NCBI GenBank assembly: GCA_025266875.1
Contig: JALLLT010000021.1
Span: 682,001-746,000, forward strand
Direction: 5' to 3'
Length of the DNA: 64,000 nt
Source: Fennellomyces sp. T-0311
Lineage: Eukaryota; Mucoromycota; Mucoromycetes; Mucorales; Lichtheimiaceae
Under the pieces are notes generated by a model that ran no database searches, was not told the origin of the DNA, and saw only the letters and a list, made by a program, of their open reading frames with translations. The position numbers and the translations under genes are program-made. The first letter of the stretch is position 1, and each line of letters begins with the position of its first letter. Positions 38,905 to 51,600 of this stretch are shown piece by piece.

Positions 38905-39905
38905 AGCATATGCGGACGATACTCCCAAAAACGACATGATCGTACTTGGCGATTCATATACTGGTTAGAAACAGAAAGAATATTCCCAGCGGCATGATAT
39001 ATTACGAAATTTGCTTATACGTGAACACCATATTAAAAAATACAGCGGACTTGACGGACCTTTGTAACGGGCCAAAATGGATTCGTGAACTGGGGAACAC
39101 GTGGAATAATGTTTCTATCCAGAATTTTGCCGTAGGTGGTGCATGCTGTAGCAACCAGGACCATATGCCCAGTCCAAGCATAGTTCGGCAAACAGATCAA
39201 TACCTGGACACCCATCCAAACAGCAATCCAAACACCACTATCTTTAGCATTTTTGTGGGGATCAACGATTTGGTCGCTGGTGAAGGTATACTTATGAGAT
39301 CACAAACGCCAGATAAAAGTACTCATGTCGTAAGGTATGCCACAGCACCAAGCGATGTTATAGGCTGCATCGAGAGTCAGATTATGCGGTTAAACGACAA
39401 GGTTCAAGGCAAACAGTTTATGATCTTCAATATGGTACCTTTCGATCGCAGTCCCCGCATGATCGAAGAAGGCAAAACCAATAATACAGCCATTTGGATT
39501 CAGCAATTTAACCAAGAACTTGGCGCCAAAGTGTCTGAGATACTTCAGCGATATCCAGACTTCCGGATTGTTGTGATTGATACACATTCCACACTGAACA
39601 AGGTGCTCGACAATCCGGCGAGCTTCGGCATCACGAAGAATGTGGATGATTATTACATGCGCTTGGTCCCCAACCCCGGATTTCACAGTGATGGACTGCT
39701 AAGTGACGGGAACCAGTTCTTTTGGTTCGACAAAACACATATCACCAACATTGTCCACGAACAAATAAGCAAGGCGATTGTCGATCAGCAACCATTCCCA
39801 TACCTTCCGTTGGTGGACCCCAATGCACCTTCCACAGCTTCCGTTGTTCAGCACCGCAACTTTGCACTCTTGGCATTCATTATTGGGATTGCATTGCTTC
39901 TATAG
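38855..39905 (+). CDS. Secreted SGNH/GDSL esterase
   Basis: Two exons (38855-38963, 39046-39905) give 322 residues. Residues 1-20 are a signal peptide. Block I is VLGDSYTADLTDLCNGPKW (catalytic Ser near 34, just before the intron). Block II is NFAVGGACC, block III is FVGINDL and block V is WFDKTHIT (catalytic Asp 265, His 268). The nucleophile and the Asp/His pair are therefore present. This is the fungal GDSL/SGNH hydrolase type related to cellulose-associated acetylesterases (CE16-like) and thermolabile haemolysin-like esterases; the substrate cannot be told. The last 16 residues (FALLAFIIGIALLL) are hydrophobic after a Pro/Ser linker, suggesting a GPI or tail anchor at the cell surface. 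The donor is GTTAGA; phase and the GDSYT...CNGP spacing support it. It converges with the Mdm35-like gene 70 bp away. Confidence 0.92.
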
Positions 39906-39974
39906 ACATTTTTCTCTTGTATATATGTATGGCATAATTTCTAATGTACACGCACTTCAAACTAGCCTAGATAG

Positions 39975-40308
39975 TCATGATGATGGCTTTTTGTTGTCGG
40001 TGCTGTTGTCGCCGAACGTGGCAGAAGGAAATGGTGCCTCCTTGCGGGATTCATCCAGCAATTTGTCGATACCCTTCTCCTTTAATGTAATCTAGCAATA
40101 TAGAAGAGATACAATCGTTAGGGGGGAACGACGCCCTGTCAAATTTTTCTTTCCACGTTACCATGACACAGGCGCGGTAATCCTTGAATAGATCTTCACA
40201 TTCTGGCGTGGTGTCGCCTTTGAGGAATTTCTCAGAGTACCATTTGTTGAAGCAATTGTCGTACTTTTGCTTTAATTCAGTGCAATTGGGACCGACGCTG
40301 GAGGACAT
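39975..40308 (-). CDS. MDM35: Twin CX9C intermembrane-space protein (Mdm35/TRIAP1)
   Basis: Two minus-strand exons (40308-40162, 40091-39975) give 87 residues. The twin CX9C motif is exact: C9-x9-C19 and C37-x9-C47, in the CHCH fold of Mdm35/TRIAP1, with the family sequence [15 protein letters not shown] between. After the second pair comes [20 protein letters not shown], as in fungal Mdm35. The protein is imported and oxidised through Mia40 and partners Ups1/PRELI proteins in moving phosphatidic acid between mitochondrial membranes. I took the ATG at 40308, not the in-frame one 33 bases upstream, because the family has a short N-terminus. Acceptor TATTGCTAG. Confidence 0.93.
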
Positions 40309-40996
40309 TGGAAGAAAGTGTAAAGGAAACAAGGGTGTCACGGAATGGGTTTACCCGCGCTTAAGGTCTCGGATTTCCGATGCCGGCCCGCTCTCTGTAT
40401 CTGGCCAATCAATGCAAGGGACTAGTGAAGCTGCTTGCGCTCTTACTCAAATATATGCACATCCATCTAATGAGCTAATTACACAAACACAGGCACTTCA
40501 AAATGGCAATGACTGTAGTCACTTGCCGTGTGAAGTAGGAACTACATGGATATTCGCCTCACTAAGCATTACACAGGTATTCCTATCCCTAAAGTAGTGC
40601 TCTTGACAATAAAGACGGATGGTTTACAGCAACGTCTAAATGCTATTGTTTCCAGTCGATGAGGCCAGGTGTCTTACATCACACGTCATCTCTTACGCCC
40701 GCAAAGAAGTGTGAAGGTGGATTGCTCCTTTTGACAGGAAGCGATCGGTTATTTATGACGTTGAGTCACCTGTTGCAAAGTGGTGTGCTTGTAAAAGTAA
40801 GAAGGTACATAATTACGTTAGGAGATCAGCTTTCCACCGCCTATAACGAGGCGAAGGGTATTTGAAAGTAAGCACAGGCTTATATACCTTGGCTAGTTGG
40901 CAAGCAGTATGGTGCACATATTGTCTTTGACGGTACTTGAATCGTAGTCTCCTTGCAGTCCGCAGCTGCACTGCGCATTTTCTCTTTCTTCGCAAC
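40309..40996. other. Divergent intergenic region
   Basis: Promoter space between the Mdm35-type gene (minus) and the CCCH protein (plus). Open frames here are not convincing. No repeat is seen. Confidence 0.55.
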
Positions 40997-42647
40997 ATGT
41001 CATCCAACGCTGAATTATTGCAACGCATTGAGCGACTCTCTGGTGCAATCAGACAGCACCGTATCGATCAATCCACCAATAGCTACAACAATTACCGTGG
41101 CGGCTATCGAGGCAGAGGTGGTTACCGAGGATCACCAGTTGTACGCGGGAACTCATGGAGCCGTGGCCGTGGTGGAATCACACATCGAACATTGAGCAAC
41201 ACCACGGCACCTCGCTCATATAACAAAACACTCGTTTTGAATCAAGATCAATCATCACCATCCATCACCAGCACACCCAGTTACCCTGCGCCCTCGGTGG
41301 CTCATACCCAACCTGCACCACTCGCTACAACCCCAACCGAGCCAAAGCGAGTGTCGATTGACGGTGTCACGTTTGTCGTAAAAGGCAAAAAGCTAATTCG
41401 CGAAGACAGGTTAAGCGCACGACCAGCAAAGCTTCCTGCATCAGGCTCGCATGTGCTGGTCTCTAGAAGTCTTATCCATGGGTAATTTTATTCTGAAATG
41501 GGGAAAAAAGAGAGGGTGTGATGCAACTAATGACGTATCAATAGACGAAGAGACAAGAACAAGAATCTGGTTGTCGGCCAAGCGCCACGAAAAGTCACCA
41601 AAAAGGTGAAGCCTCAACGAAGCAAGAGGGGTAACATGATCCTGGTACGCGGGCCAGAAGGATATGTGCGTCAAGGCCGTACGGGCAAGTCACTTGTCCT
41701 CAAGACGAAGCGTGAAGTCAAGCGCTACTGCGGCATGTTTACACGATATGGTGGGTTGATCTTGTTGTATCCCCTTTGACAGCTTAAAAAGAAGTGTTTA
41801 TTTTGAAATAGGCAAGTGCCCGAAGGGGCCCCGGTGCACGTTTCTACACGATCCCAGCCATCGCGCCATTTGCCCTCGTTTTCTGCAGAACCGATGTCGC
41901 AAGCCAGCGTCTGAGTGTCGACTGTCCCATACGCCCTCACCCAATATCATGCCTCATTGTGTCCATTTTCAGCGCGGTCGTTGTACTAACTCAGAGTGCA
42001 TTTTCATGCATGTGCGTGTTCGTCCAGATGCTGCCGTGTGTCGCGCGTTTGCGATGGAAGGTTACTGTTCAAAGGGTCTAGAGTGCCGCGACAAGCATGT
42101 GCATGTATGTCCTGAGTTCGCAGAGACCGGCAAATGCTCTAATGCAAACTGCCGCCTGCCGCATGTGGCCAGACGTACTGCCACGGACACCGGCAAGTCG
42201 GCCGCAGGCATTGTCCGTCCGGGAAGCTGGATGAGTACAGCGTATTTCCAAGCACAAAAGCAGGCACAGCGCCAAGCCGTACAAAAGAAAGAAGAGCATC
42301 AGGCAGCAAATGTGAAGCTGCCGCAACCGCAGCAGCGACATAACCAAGTGCAGCAGCAGAAACAGCCAGAAGAGGCTGTCGTCAAGTTATCACGGGAGGA
42401 GGAGGAGGAACAAGGGTTTGTACGACTCTTTGATGATAGCGATGACGACGAAGGGGGATGGGCCCAGTTCTCGTCAAAACAAGATGAAGCGCCAGAAAGC
42501 GAGCAACTGCGGTTCAGTGAAAATGAAGAAGAGTCAGATGAAGGCGAAGAAGATAGTGAAGAAGAAGAAGAAGACGGAGACTCTGGCGAGAGTGACTATG
42601 AAGAGTTTGAAATAGCAGATGAAGAGGGAGACACTGTCATGAGCTAA
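40997..42647 (+). CDS. Five-finger CCCH zinc protein (ZC3H3-like)
   Basis: Three exons (40997-41481, 41545-41750, 41812-42647) give 508 residues. The N-terminus has an Arg/Gly-rich RGG segment (YRGGYRGRGGYRG, about 33-50). About 115-130 is RVSIDGVTFVVKGKKLIR, a short motif that also precedes the fingers in ZC3H3. Five tandem CCCH fingers fill about 222-348: CGMFTRYGKCPKGPRCTFLH, CPRFLQNRCRKPASECRLSH, CVHFQRGRCTNSECIFMH, CRAFAMEGYCSKGLECRDKH and CPEFAETGKCSNANCRLPH. The tail has Gln-rich and long Glu/Asp-rich low-complexity regions. Intron 2 lies inside finger 1. ZC3H3-type proteins act in nuclear polyadenylation and mRNA export; RNA binding here is inference from the family. It converges with the phosphatase gene (53 bp). 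Confidence 0.92.
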
Positions 42648-42700
42648 ACAGTAATAAAAAGAAAAAAAACATTGTTACAAAATATACATTGTGGGGTTGA

Positions 42701-44278
42701 CTAAGCGTCATTTTCTTCTTCTAACTGCGGGTTATCATCCAGCAGGTCGTTGTACGTCAGTTCCTCGATTGCGTCGCCATCCACAGCACCTTGGTTGAGG
42801 ACCGGCTCAGCAGGTTCGTAAACGGGTATCCGAGATTTGGAGTACAGCTTCATCGAGTCAACGTTATTCCCCTGCAGGTCATACGTGTCCCATATTAATT
42901 CCCAAGGCCGTCCCTGCACCTTTGGCGGCCTAAACTCGAGCAAAACATAGTGGAACTCCATTGAACGTGCCTCGTAAATGCCCCAGTCTTCCACTTGCTC
43001 AAAATCCAGGTCACCGCCAGCGCCGCCGATAATGGTATAGTGGATGCCGTTGCGTTGGCCTCGTTCGTAATTGTGCTGATGACCGGATATGACGAGATCT
43101 ACTCCGTACTTTTCAAACAGGGGCACGAATCGATCCTTGACAAACGCTCCCCATTTGTTCTGGCCCTTCTTGTACCATCCATCTGGCTCCCAATACTCGA
43201 TAAATGGTGGCACATGAACAACTACCACGCGCATCTCGGCATTCTGGAACGCCGCACTCGTAAGCTCTCGTTTCAGCCACGTATCCTGCTCTTCCCAATC
43301 GAGATTGCTATCGAGGACCACAAACCGGATGGCTCCTCCAGCCATGGAGAACGCGTACCACGGGTCACTGGATGGGCTGACACGTGTATAGTGATATTCG
43401 TAGGTAGGGTCGTGGTCATGGTTACCGTGGGCGTAAATCATGGGCATCCGTTGGCCAAGTCCGAAATATGTCAGCGGGCCCACAAAATCAGTTTGCCATT
43501 GCCGCAACGAAGGGTAGTTTTGGACGGCATCACCTGCATGTAGCAAGTAATCCACGTTTTTGATGCGGCGAAGGAGCGAAATAAACGTCCGTAGTCCAAA
43601 TTGATTGTCTGCCATAGCTGCTATACGGATGGGCTCTCGAGCCGTAGCGTGCCACGAGAATGCATATTTCGCCATCAAGCGCTTGGGGTTTTGCGTTTCA
43701 ATCTTGTATACATACTGGTCGCTGACGTCGAGTGGTCCGATCGTTGCTTTGTACAATGTGTGTCTACTGTCGAGAACGAGCCCATCCACCGCCTTTTCGG
43801 CTTCCTGGGCATCCGGCCGGTTCTTATACCATGTAATCTTCATGTCTTTGGCGCAGTTCATTTCCCACACAACTTGTACGTTCTGTGTGTCTTGAACGTA
43901 CAGCATAGGCTGCTTTCGAAGCACGCCGCACGGGATCCACCCACGATCGAAAAGAGAATTGTCGATTTTGATGCGGAAAAAGGCAAAGTATATGGCAATT
44001 GTGTTGAAAAACAAGTAGATCAGGAACAGTAGACCAAGAAGTGTAACGAGCATATGATTTCGATATCGTCGCCATCGCCATCGTCGCAACTTTGATGTTG
44101 ATACTGTTGGTGTTATTATTGGTGGTCGACTTTCCATGAGAGCATTGAGAAATGCTTCTCGATGCCGGGTATTGCTTTTGTCGTCATCATCGTCCCCATC
44201 GGGGTATGGAGAGGTCGGCTGCTTCTTTTGAAAAGCAACGGACGAATAGGGCTCGTAACTATTTGGATGTAGCATCAT
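42701..44278 (-). CDS. Membrane-anchored purple acid phosphatase-like enzyme
   Basis: A single exon of 525 residues. The N-terminal 75 residues are cytosolic, with an acidic DDDDD run and an RRWRWRRYR stretch before one transmembrane helix (about 76-100), giving a type II orientation. A fibronectin-like N-domain (about 120-215) precedes the metallophosphoesterase. Visible metal-ligand motifs are MADNQFG, LLHAGDAVQ, YAHGNHDHD, VVVHVPPF and ISGHQHNYERG (GHxH), followed by YTIIGGAGGDLD. This arrangement is that of purple acid phosphatases, although the first motif has ADNQFG where the family usually has a GDxG-type motif. The physiological substrate is unknown; a lumenal or extracellular phosphomonoesterase is the likely role. 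The absence of introns is unusual in this intron-rich neighbourhood. Confidence 0.9.
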   Translation of the reverse strand: MMLHPNSYEPYSSVAFQKKQPTSPYPDGDDDDDKSNTRHREAFLNALMESRPPIITPTVSTSKLRRWRWRRYRNHMLVTLLGLLFLIYLFFNTIAIYFAFFRIKIDNSLFDRGWIPCGVLRKQPMLYVQDTQNVQVVWEMNCAKDMKITWYKNRPDAQEAEKAVDGLVLDSRHTLYKATIGPLDVSDQYVYKIETQNPKRLMAKYAFSWHATAREPIRIAAMADNQFGLRTFISLLRRIKNVDYLLHAGDAVQNYPSLRQWQTDFVGPLTYFGLGQRMPMIYAHGNHDHDPTYEYHYTRVSPSSDPWYAFSMAGGAIRFVVLDSNLDWEEQDTWLKRELTSAAFQNAEMRVVVVHVPPFIEYWEPDGWYKKGQNKWGAFVKDRFVPLFEKYGVDLVISGHQHNYERGQRNGIHYTIIGGAGGDLDFEQVEDWGIYEARSMEFHYVLLEFRPPKVQGRPWELIWDTYDLQGNNVDSMKLYSKSRIPVYEPAEPVLNQGAVDGDAIEELTYNDLLDDNPQLEEENDA

Positions 44279-44462
44279 CGTTGCATTTCCCAGGTTTTTG
44301 TCGTGAGATCGAAAGAGCGATCGACGGAAATACTGGGTTACGGTTACACATGTGTGAATATTCGAGGAGCGAAGTATGAAAAAGCTTTATTAAGGTTACG
44401 TATCATTTATACATTTGCTGGCATAGAAACTTATTAGTACAAAATAAAATCGTAGCACATAT

Positions 44463-47400
44463 TTAAACTGTTGTCAGCGATTGTTCTCGAACAAGTGTAC
44501 TGTATAGGCCATCAAGTCTAAGTAATTCCCAGTGAGTTCCTTGCTCAACGACCTTGCCCTGGTCAATCACGCAAATGATGTCCGCGTTCTATTTTATCAT
44601 GGCAACTAATTAGCATCCAGGTATATCATACATCCAAATAAATTTTACCTGTATGGTGGAAAGACGATGAGCAATCGTGATAGTGGTGCGGCCACCTTCA
44701 CTGACGATATTGTCGATAGCTGCTTGAACCAGTTTTTCTGACTCACTGTCTAAAGCCGATGTGGCTTCATCGAGTAAAAGAACCTTGGGTTTGCGAATCA
44801 ATGCACGGGCAATCGCAATACGTTGCTTCTGACCACCTGAAAGCTGAGATCCTTTATCACCGACACGCGTGTCATAGCCTTTTGGAAGCTCTGAGATAAA
44901 CTTGTGGATGTTGGCAGCACGGCAAGCTTCTTCAATTTGCTCTTGCGTAACACTCTTGCTCTCATCAATGCCAAAGCGAATGTTTTCACCGATAGTCATA
45001 TCAAAGAGTACTGGCTCCTGGCTAACCAACGCGAGATGGCTCCTGAGATTGTTGAGCGAGTATGACTGGACATTCTGATCATCCACACGTACTGCTCCTT
45101 GATCAGTATCATACCATCGTTGGAGTAACGCAATCGTCGTAGACTTTCCACACCCAGAGCTTCATAAAACCGTAGTTAGTAAGAGCATTATCAATTGTAT
45201 ACCGTAAATGCTTACCTTCCTACCAATGCAATAGTCTTGCCGGCCAAACCAGTAAAGTCGAAATCACCATTAAAGATAGGTATGTCTGCACGTGCTGGAT
45301 ACCTGAACGCCACTTTCTCGCAGCTCACGTCGCCCTTTACAGAAGCAGGTTCGATACCTTCGAGATCAGGATCAATCTTGGATTGGCGCTCCAAAACCTC
45401 GAATGCAGAGAGAGCAGCGTACTTGGCCTTGGCAATACCCGATGCGAGAGTGGAGCTTCGACCGATACCAAATGCAGTGATCATCATAGCCATGAGAGTG
45501 ACCATCATCTCTTCTAACGTAATCTTTCCAATACCCATGAGACGAATACCAGCGTAAAATGCAACGGCATAGACGTAGAGCATCATGCCTTGACTGAAAG
45601 CAAATCCAATCGAGCCCAAGTATGCCTTACGCTGCGCAAGCTTGTGCGGTCGTTCGCACGCTTTTGCGTATCTGTCCTCAAAGTAGCTTTGTTTTGCCAA
45701 TGATGCGACGGTGCGGATAGTTTTGATGGCTTCGCCGGCAATCTCACCCGTTTGTATGCCTGCTTTCTTGGTATCGTCTTCAAAGTTCATTTCAACCTTG
45801 GATTCGTAAGCAGCACCAATAACCAAGAAAGGTACTGTTCCGATCATAATCAGAGAGAGGATCCAGTTGTAGACAAATGCGATAACAAAGCCTGTTATAA
45901 ATAGCTGTTAATATAGAGCATAGTAAACGCAACAAAGAATAGCAAGACTAACCTGTAATACCCGTGGAAATCATACTTGAAATCTCGCCAACGATCTTGG
46001 AAATAATTTCATTGACGTTTTTGGCATCCAGTGCGAGCATTGAAGTCAGTGCACCAGTGTTGTGGGACTCGTCATCGTAGTATGCAACCTCTTGCTTCAT
46101 GAATGCCCGGAAGAGTTGTCCTCGTAGTCTCTTTGTGTACCGTTCACCTGCCGCTTCAAAACCACCAATCTGGAAAGCGATACCAAGAAATGCGGCAATT
46201 CCGATAATAAGGAACAAGAACGCGTATAAGTTGGTGCCAGCCATAGGACCTGGCCGCAGTTCTACAGTCGGATCGATCATGCGTGTGATCAATAAAGCAA
46301 TTAACAGGCCACTAACAGGGAATGCACAGCCTGATAAAGCACCTCCTAGTACACCAAGAGCAATAATAGGCCACTCTGGTCGCATTTCGCGTAATACTCG
46401 CATTAATGGGGTCTTGGAATGCTTGTATTTTCTCTCCATCTCACGCTCTCGTCGCTGCTCGGCGTCCATAACTTCAGTTGATGAGGCAATACTGGGTCGC
46501 TTCGTTAATATGTTGATGGCAATCTCGTCCTTCTCATCGATAATACTATCGCCATCTGCCGGAATATCTTCCTGGGTGGTATCTGATTCTCCGTCCTCGT
46601 TTTCCGTAGCGATCAACTGCTTGCGAACCAAATCGGCATACAATCCGTCCTTTGCCACCAATTCGGTGTGATTTCCGCGTTCGATAACTTCACCTTGTGT
46701 CATGACGATAATCATATCGGCGTTTCGAATAGTCGAGAGTCGATGAGCGATTACCAGGGTTGTTCGGTTTTGTGATGCGACGTCAAGAGCGCGTTGCACA
46801 AGTCGTTCAGATTGTGTGTCCAAGGCAGATGTAGCCTATTCAACCAATATTAGTACGCGGTAACACACTAGACGTATCACAAATTACCTCATCAAGTAAC
46901 AGAATAGAAGGATTCTTGAGAATAGCACGAGCAATCGCAACACGCTGCTTCTGTCCACCAGAAAGCATACTACCTTGTTGACCGACCAGGGTATCGTAGC
47001 CTTTGGGTAGCTGGGAGATGAAAGTGTGGCAGTTGGCCTTCTTGCATGCCTCAATCATTTCTTCATCGGTCACATTACGCATAGCACCCAAAAGCAAGTT
47101 CTTTCGGATAGACATGTTGAACAGGACTGGCTCCTGACTGACTACACCGATTTGCCCACGCAGCCATTGGACGTTGTATTCCTTAATATTATGTCCATCA
47201 ACCAATACATCGCCACCCAAGGTGTCATAGAAACGTTGCAGCAGTTGTACTGCAGTAGACTTGCCAGATCCCGATGACCCAACGAGAGCGACTGTCATAC
47301 CCGGTTCGATCTTGGCAGAGAAGCCCTTGAGTACTTGGATATCAGGTCGGGTGGGGTAAGCGAAGTCGACGTTCCGGAATTCCACCTCGCCAGAAAGCTT

Positions 47401-48649
47401 CTTATCCTTGATACCTTCTGGTGCATCGGGGTCGATTTCAGGAACACGGTCAATGACGCCAAAAATACGGTGTGCAGCACCACAGGCACTTGCCACAGCT
47501 GCGAGATTCATGGGTAGCGACAATAACGACATAGTACCAACGAGCATTGCAAAAAACGCAACCAAGACGGTGGCACCAGTGACTGTACCCTCGTCAACGA
47601 GCTTGGCTCCATACCAGAAAGATAAACCATAGGTACAGAAAAGGATAAAAATGAAAACACCCATTTGGACACCCAGCACCAGACCACGTCTGCTGCCTGT
47701 GGCACATGCTTTTTCGAGCTCGACATCGTACCGTTTGGCAAATCGTTCTTGAAGTGAAAATGCATAAACTGTTCGGATACCACCAAAAACTTGTTCGGCA
47801 ATTGAACCGGCTTGCGCGTAAGTGTCTTGAGCGGTTTGGGTATACTTGGTGTAAGAGTATCCCATGGCACCGCCCACAATTCCCATAATAGGAACAGTTG
47901 CTAAAATCACAACTGCAACTTGCCATCCCTTAACGAATGCAATGACAAAACCAGCAACAACCTGTGCGGCCATCTGGATGATGGTTCCCAGTTTCTCGGA
48001 AATGCCTTCTTGGATCATTTGTGTGTCGGTGGCAAGACGCGTCGTCAAAGATCCTTCCTCAGATTTGTCGAACCAAGACATATCTTGTCGAAGAATTGAG
48101 TGAACGTACAGCTGTTTGATTCGTTTGGCCTGGCTTTCACCGGACATAACCCAAAACGCGTGAGTAACGTAGGCACCCACAAGAATAGCCGTGCCCATGT
48201 ACACGAAAATAAGGATCATGTCGATTGTGCTGTTGAGAATTTCCTCCGGTGTGCCCGTCAATGAAGTGCCGAGGTCCTCAAGAAACTGGCCAAAGATAAT
48301 GATCTATGTTTGACATGAATGGAAAAGTTTAAGTATTATGCGGACTTTACTACATATTGTTTGATCTATTACTTACTGCAACAGGTTGAAGCACACCAAT
48401 GCCGATTGATCCGATGGATGCTACAAGGACTAGCAGAAGATCATACTTGCTAGCGAAGCGGAACAACTTGTGCAGTGGGACAGAGGGCTCTTTTTCCTTC
48501 TTTTCTTTTTTCTTCTTGTCTTTCGCATTGCCCTCTGTAGAGGCAATCTTTTCGAGTTCTTGTTGTTTTTCTTTCATCTGCTGCACCTCCAGATCGACAA
48601 GCTTTTCCTCGTCATACTCGACGTGAGTTTTGTCTTGGGGTTGGGCCAT
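44463..48649 (-). CDS. Full-length ABCB (MDR/P-glycoprotein) transporter
   Basis: Six minus-strand exons (48649-48377, 48303-46888, 46835-45953, 45891-45216, 45159-44649, 44588-44463) give 1294 residues in TMD-NBD-TMD-NBD order. NBD1 has GSSGSGKST (Walker A), LSGGQKQR (signature) and [12 protein letters not shown] (Walker B, split by an intron between DE and ATS). NBD2 has [17 protein letters not shown] and [12 protein letters not shown]. Both nucleotide sites look catalytically complete. The N-terminal 75 residues are charged ([13 protein letters not shown]). It is similar to fungal Mdr1/Pmd1 and Ste6-type exporters. Single-copy a-factor export cannot be told from drug or lipid efflux by sequence. 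The first TMD-encoding junction reads [17 protein letters not shown]. It probably acts at the plasma membrane. Confidence 0.96.
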
Positions 48650-51600
48650 TGCAATAAGTTCACGAAAGTGAGCAAAGGAGAAACAAGGGGCGTTGGGTAC
48701 ACAGGAAGTAATTGCATTTAAAGGTGTTCGCGTTTTCCGCAGCACAGAATCTAAAGAAAAAATTGTTCCAGTCAAGTGGCACCGTGCACACGTGCTCCTT
48801 TCAAACATCATTGTTAATCCAAGGATATGGCTGTCTTGGATTTCCCGCAGTGCTCGCTTCGCCGCAGCATGTTTGTTTACCATTGTATTGTCCACATTTT
48901 CTTTTGTTTATCCTGATCTTCCATGTTCCGCACCTCACTTTCTGATGTAGCTTAATGTTATGCGACCGTCGTCGGTGATGTCGCCGGTCAGTAACAGACC
49001 TTTGTGTGGGTGTTACCGTTCCGTGTGATTCATAGTTTGTACCACTAGAGATGCAAGTTCCGAATTTCCAGATTTGGGTGCTCAGCTTGCTCAAAAAATA
49101 TGGTCAGAGGACGGATGTCAAGGATTTCTGGGCACCTTGACATGAAAAAATCTAGATGTGTACGTGGTCTTAAAAATTACTATATGAGCTATCGGTCAAT
49201 GATACGCGTATTAGGAGCGCGTTATATTTTTTGAACTGAATTACATGCTTACTGCGAATACGTGTCGTAGCCCTACTACAAGATAGTAATAGCAATAAAG
49301 CTTTAAGGTTTTTGATCGCTACAGCATGAAGAGCGTCTACTCCGACAGACGGCTACCACACCGAAATATCGGCGACCTGCCCGTACCACACCGAAATATC
49401 GGCGACTGGCCCGTACCACACTTTTTTCCAAAATAGGAAAGCGTTGCCGTACCATGCATATATGTGGCTTTTTCGGGGCTGGCTTGGCGTCACCAACTTG
49501 ATATTTGGAGCATGTTATAATTTAAAACGTACGAGGTGCCACACCGTCAGCCACAATAAGTGTCCTGACGCCCTTTTTTCTGTGGCGTCCGATTCGCAAG
49601 TGTAAAAAAAAGGTAAATTTCGGTGAGGTGATATAGGGTACTACACTATTAGGAAATATTTCGGCGACTTTATGTATCATGCGTCTACTTTTACATCCTG
49701 GTAAGTGGCACAGTGTTGACACGTAATGCTACCCCACTGGCCATCCTCACCAAAGCTACACATATAGGGGCAAAGAAAAGCAAAAATGTTGCTTAGCATC
49801 CGTTATACTACAATTATTTATGGCATGATGGTTATGATCAGTTGCTATCTCTAAAACCAACGTAGCGACCGATCTTGTGCTAAGTATTGTACAGGGCATT
49901 TTATCTATCTTGACTAACACAAGATGACTACATATACATAGTGCAGGGTTTGGTGGTATGGGGTGGTATCTTTAGGTTAATGTTAGGTACTTTGCGTTTA
50001 TTATGATGCGTATAGTCTCGGTTAAAAGGTTCCATGTAGTATTTATCATTCTTAGCTTCTATTGATACTCAATTACTTCCTACATCTGAAGCGCTCGAAA
50101 TAAAAATGATCGATTTTGTATTACCCTTTCCAAATGCACCGGGGTGTTGGAATTTAAATGCTAATTATTCTACGTATGTATACACGAGAAGTTACAAAGA
50201 TTTATCGTGTTGTTTTTTGCGACTTATCAAATGTTAGTTCCACTGCTATCCAGAAGCTGTTACTTTTACTTTTTTGCTTTGTGTACACAAGCATAACAGC
50301 TGATGAATCTCGTTAATGGACAATTTTACCACGATGGGTATCAACAGTATTCCCGAGTATAGTATCTACGCTACATAGCTGAGCACTGTATCCTTTTTCT
50401 AAGAAGATTCCGTATATCTTACTCAAGTTGGTGTAGCGTGATTTGCCTGCAGGTAGTGCCAAGGGTTGCAATAGAAACATAGCAACGTAAAGATGAAGTC
50501 AACGGCATGTCACATGATGGCGTTCACACAACATGACTCAAATAGTACTTTTTAACTGTAGTAGCTCTTATATACGTAACGTGCTTAATCATATCACTCA
50601 CTATCTTGCTGCTTGCTGGAGGCTCTCAGCATTTAACCAATAAATAACGAGAGCACCCTTGCTTCATTGGTTTTTTGTAAGTCACTACATTGCAAAAACT
50701 GAAGACTGTTTGAAGCATGCTTGTATATGCATCAAAGTAGTTTCTGGAGTTTCATATCAAAGTTGGTCTATGTTTTGACCGACTATTTTACTGAAGAACT
50801 ATATTGTTCGAATAGCATATGCATTCATATTAGGCAAAGGAACCACCTATTTACAGCGTGACGGAGAAATCCTTTTTGGCTGTTGGTAGCCAAATAAGCA
50901 ACCGAAATCTTACGGTGGGTACCTGTAGCACTTTTTTTTATGAAATATTAATGGAAGTTTATAGACGATGTACTCTTGCTCTTGGAATCAAAACCGGAAA
51001 TCACAACGCGGGGTCAACTGAAGGTATGGGGGTACTTTACCAGCACTTAATTTATTAGCGCGTGTTAGGGAGATATACCCAATAATCGTCAAAGGTACTT
51101 TGTATTATCAAATAACATCTTAGATCCTACAATACCATATAACCTTCGACTAGGTATATATACATATAGGATGACTTTTACACAAAAGGCAAGTGCCAAT
51201 GAATTCGTTTGTTATCGCGGTTCACGTACCTCCCTTAGGTAGCTTTGACGTGATGCGAATAGAATTCTGGTTCAAAGCAAAAAATAAGTACCTCCATAAA
51301 ATCAAAAGCCATCTTTTATTCATTAGTGGTTGCTTTCAGAGATTACCTTTTTTTTTGTTCGGCTGATGACATTACACGTATCCCATAATCAAAGCAAGGC
51401 CATCACCAAAACATTACGCCTTCTGTGGTCTTCATGTTGCACATACTCTAGTAGAAGCACGGTGGCTCCAATAATAAACTCATCTATGGACTTACGCCGT
51501 AATTTTCTTTACCATAACTCCATCTTAAAACTAACTACCAAATGTTCAAAGTCATATTATAGACTTTGATCGGTAAGTATTGAGCGACTGACAGTACGTT

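Noticed and set aside
46099..46671. 190-codon plus-strand frame opposite the ABC transporter
   Set aside because: It lies wholly antisense to an exon with strong ABC transporter homology. Several similar frames opposite acyl-CoA oxidase, Obg and PKA-R were dropped for the same reason.
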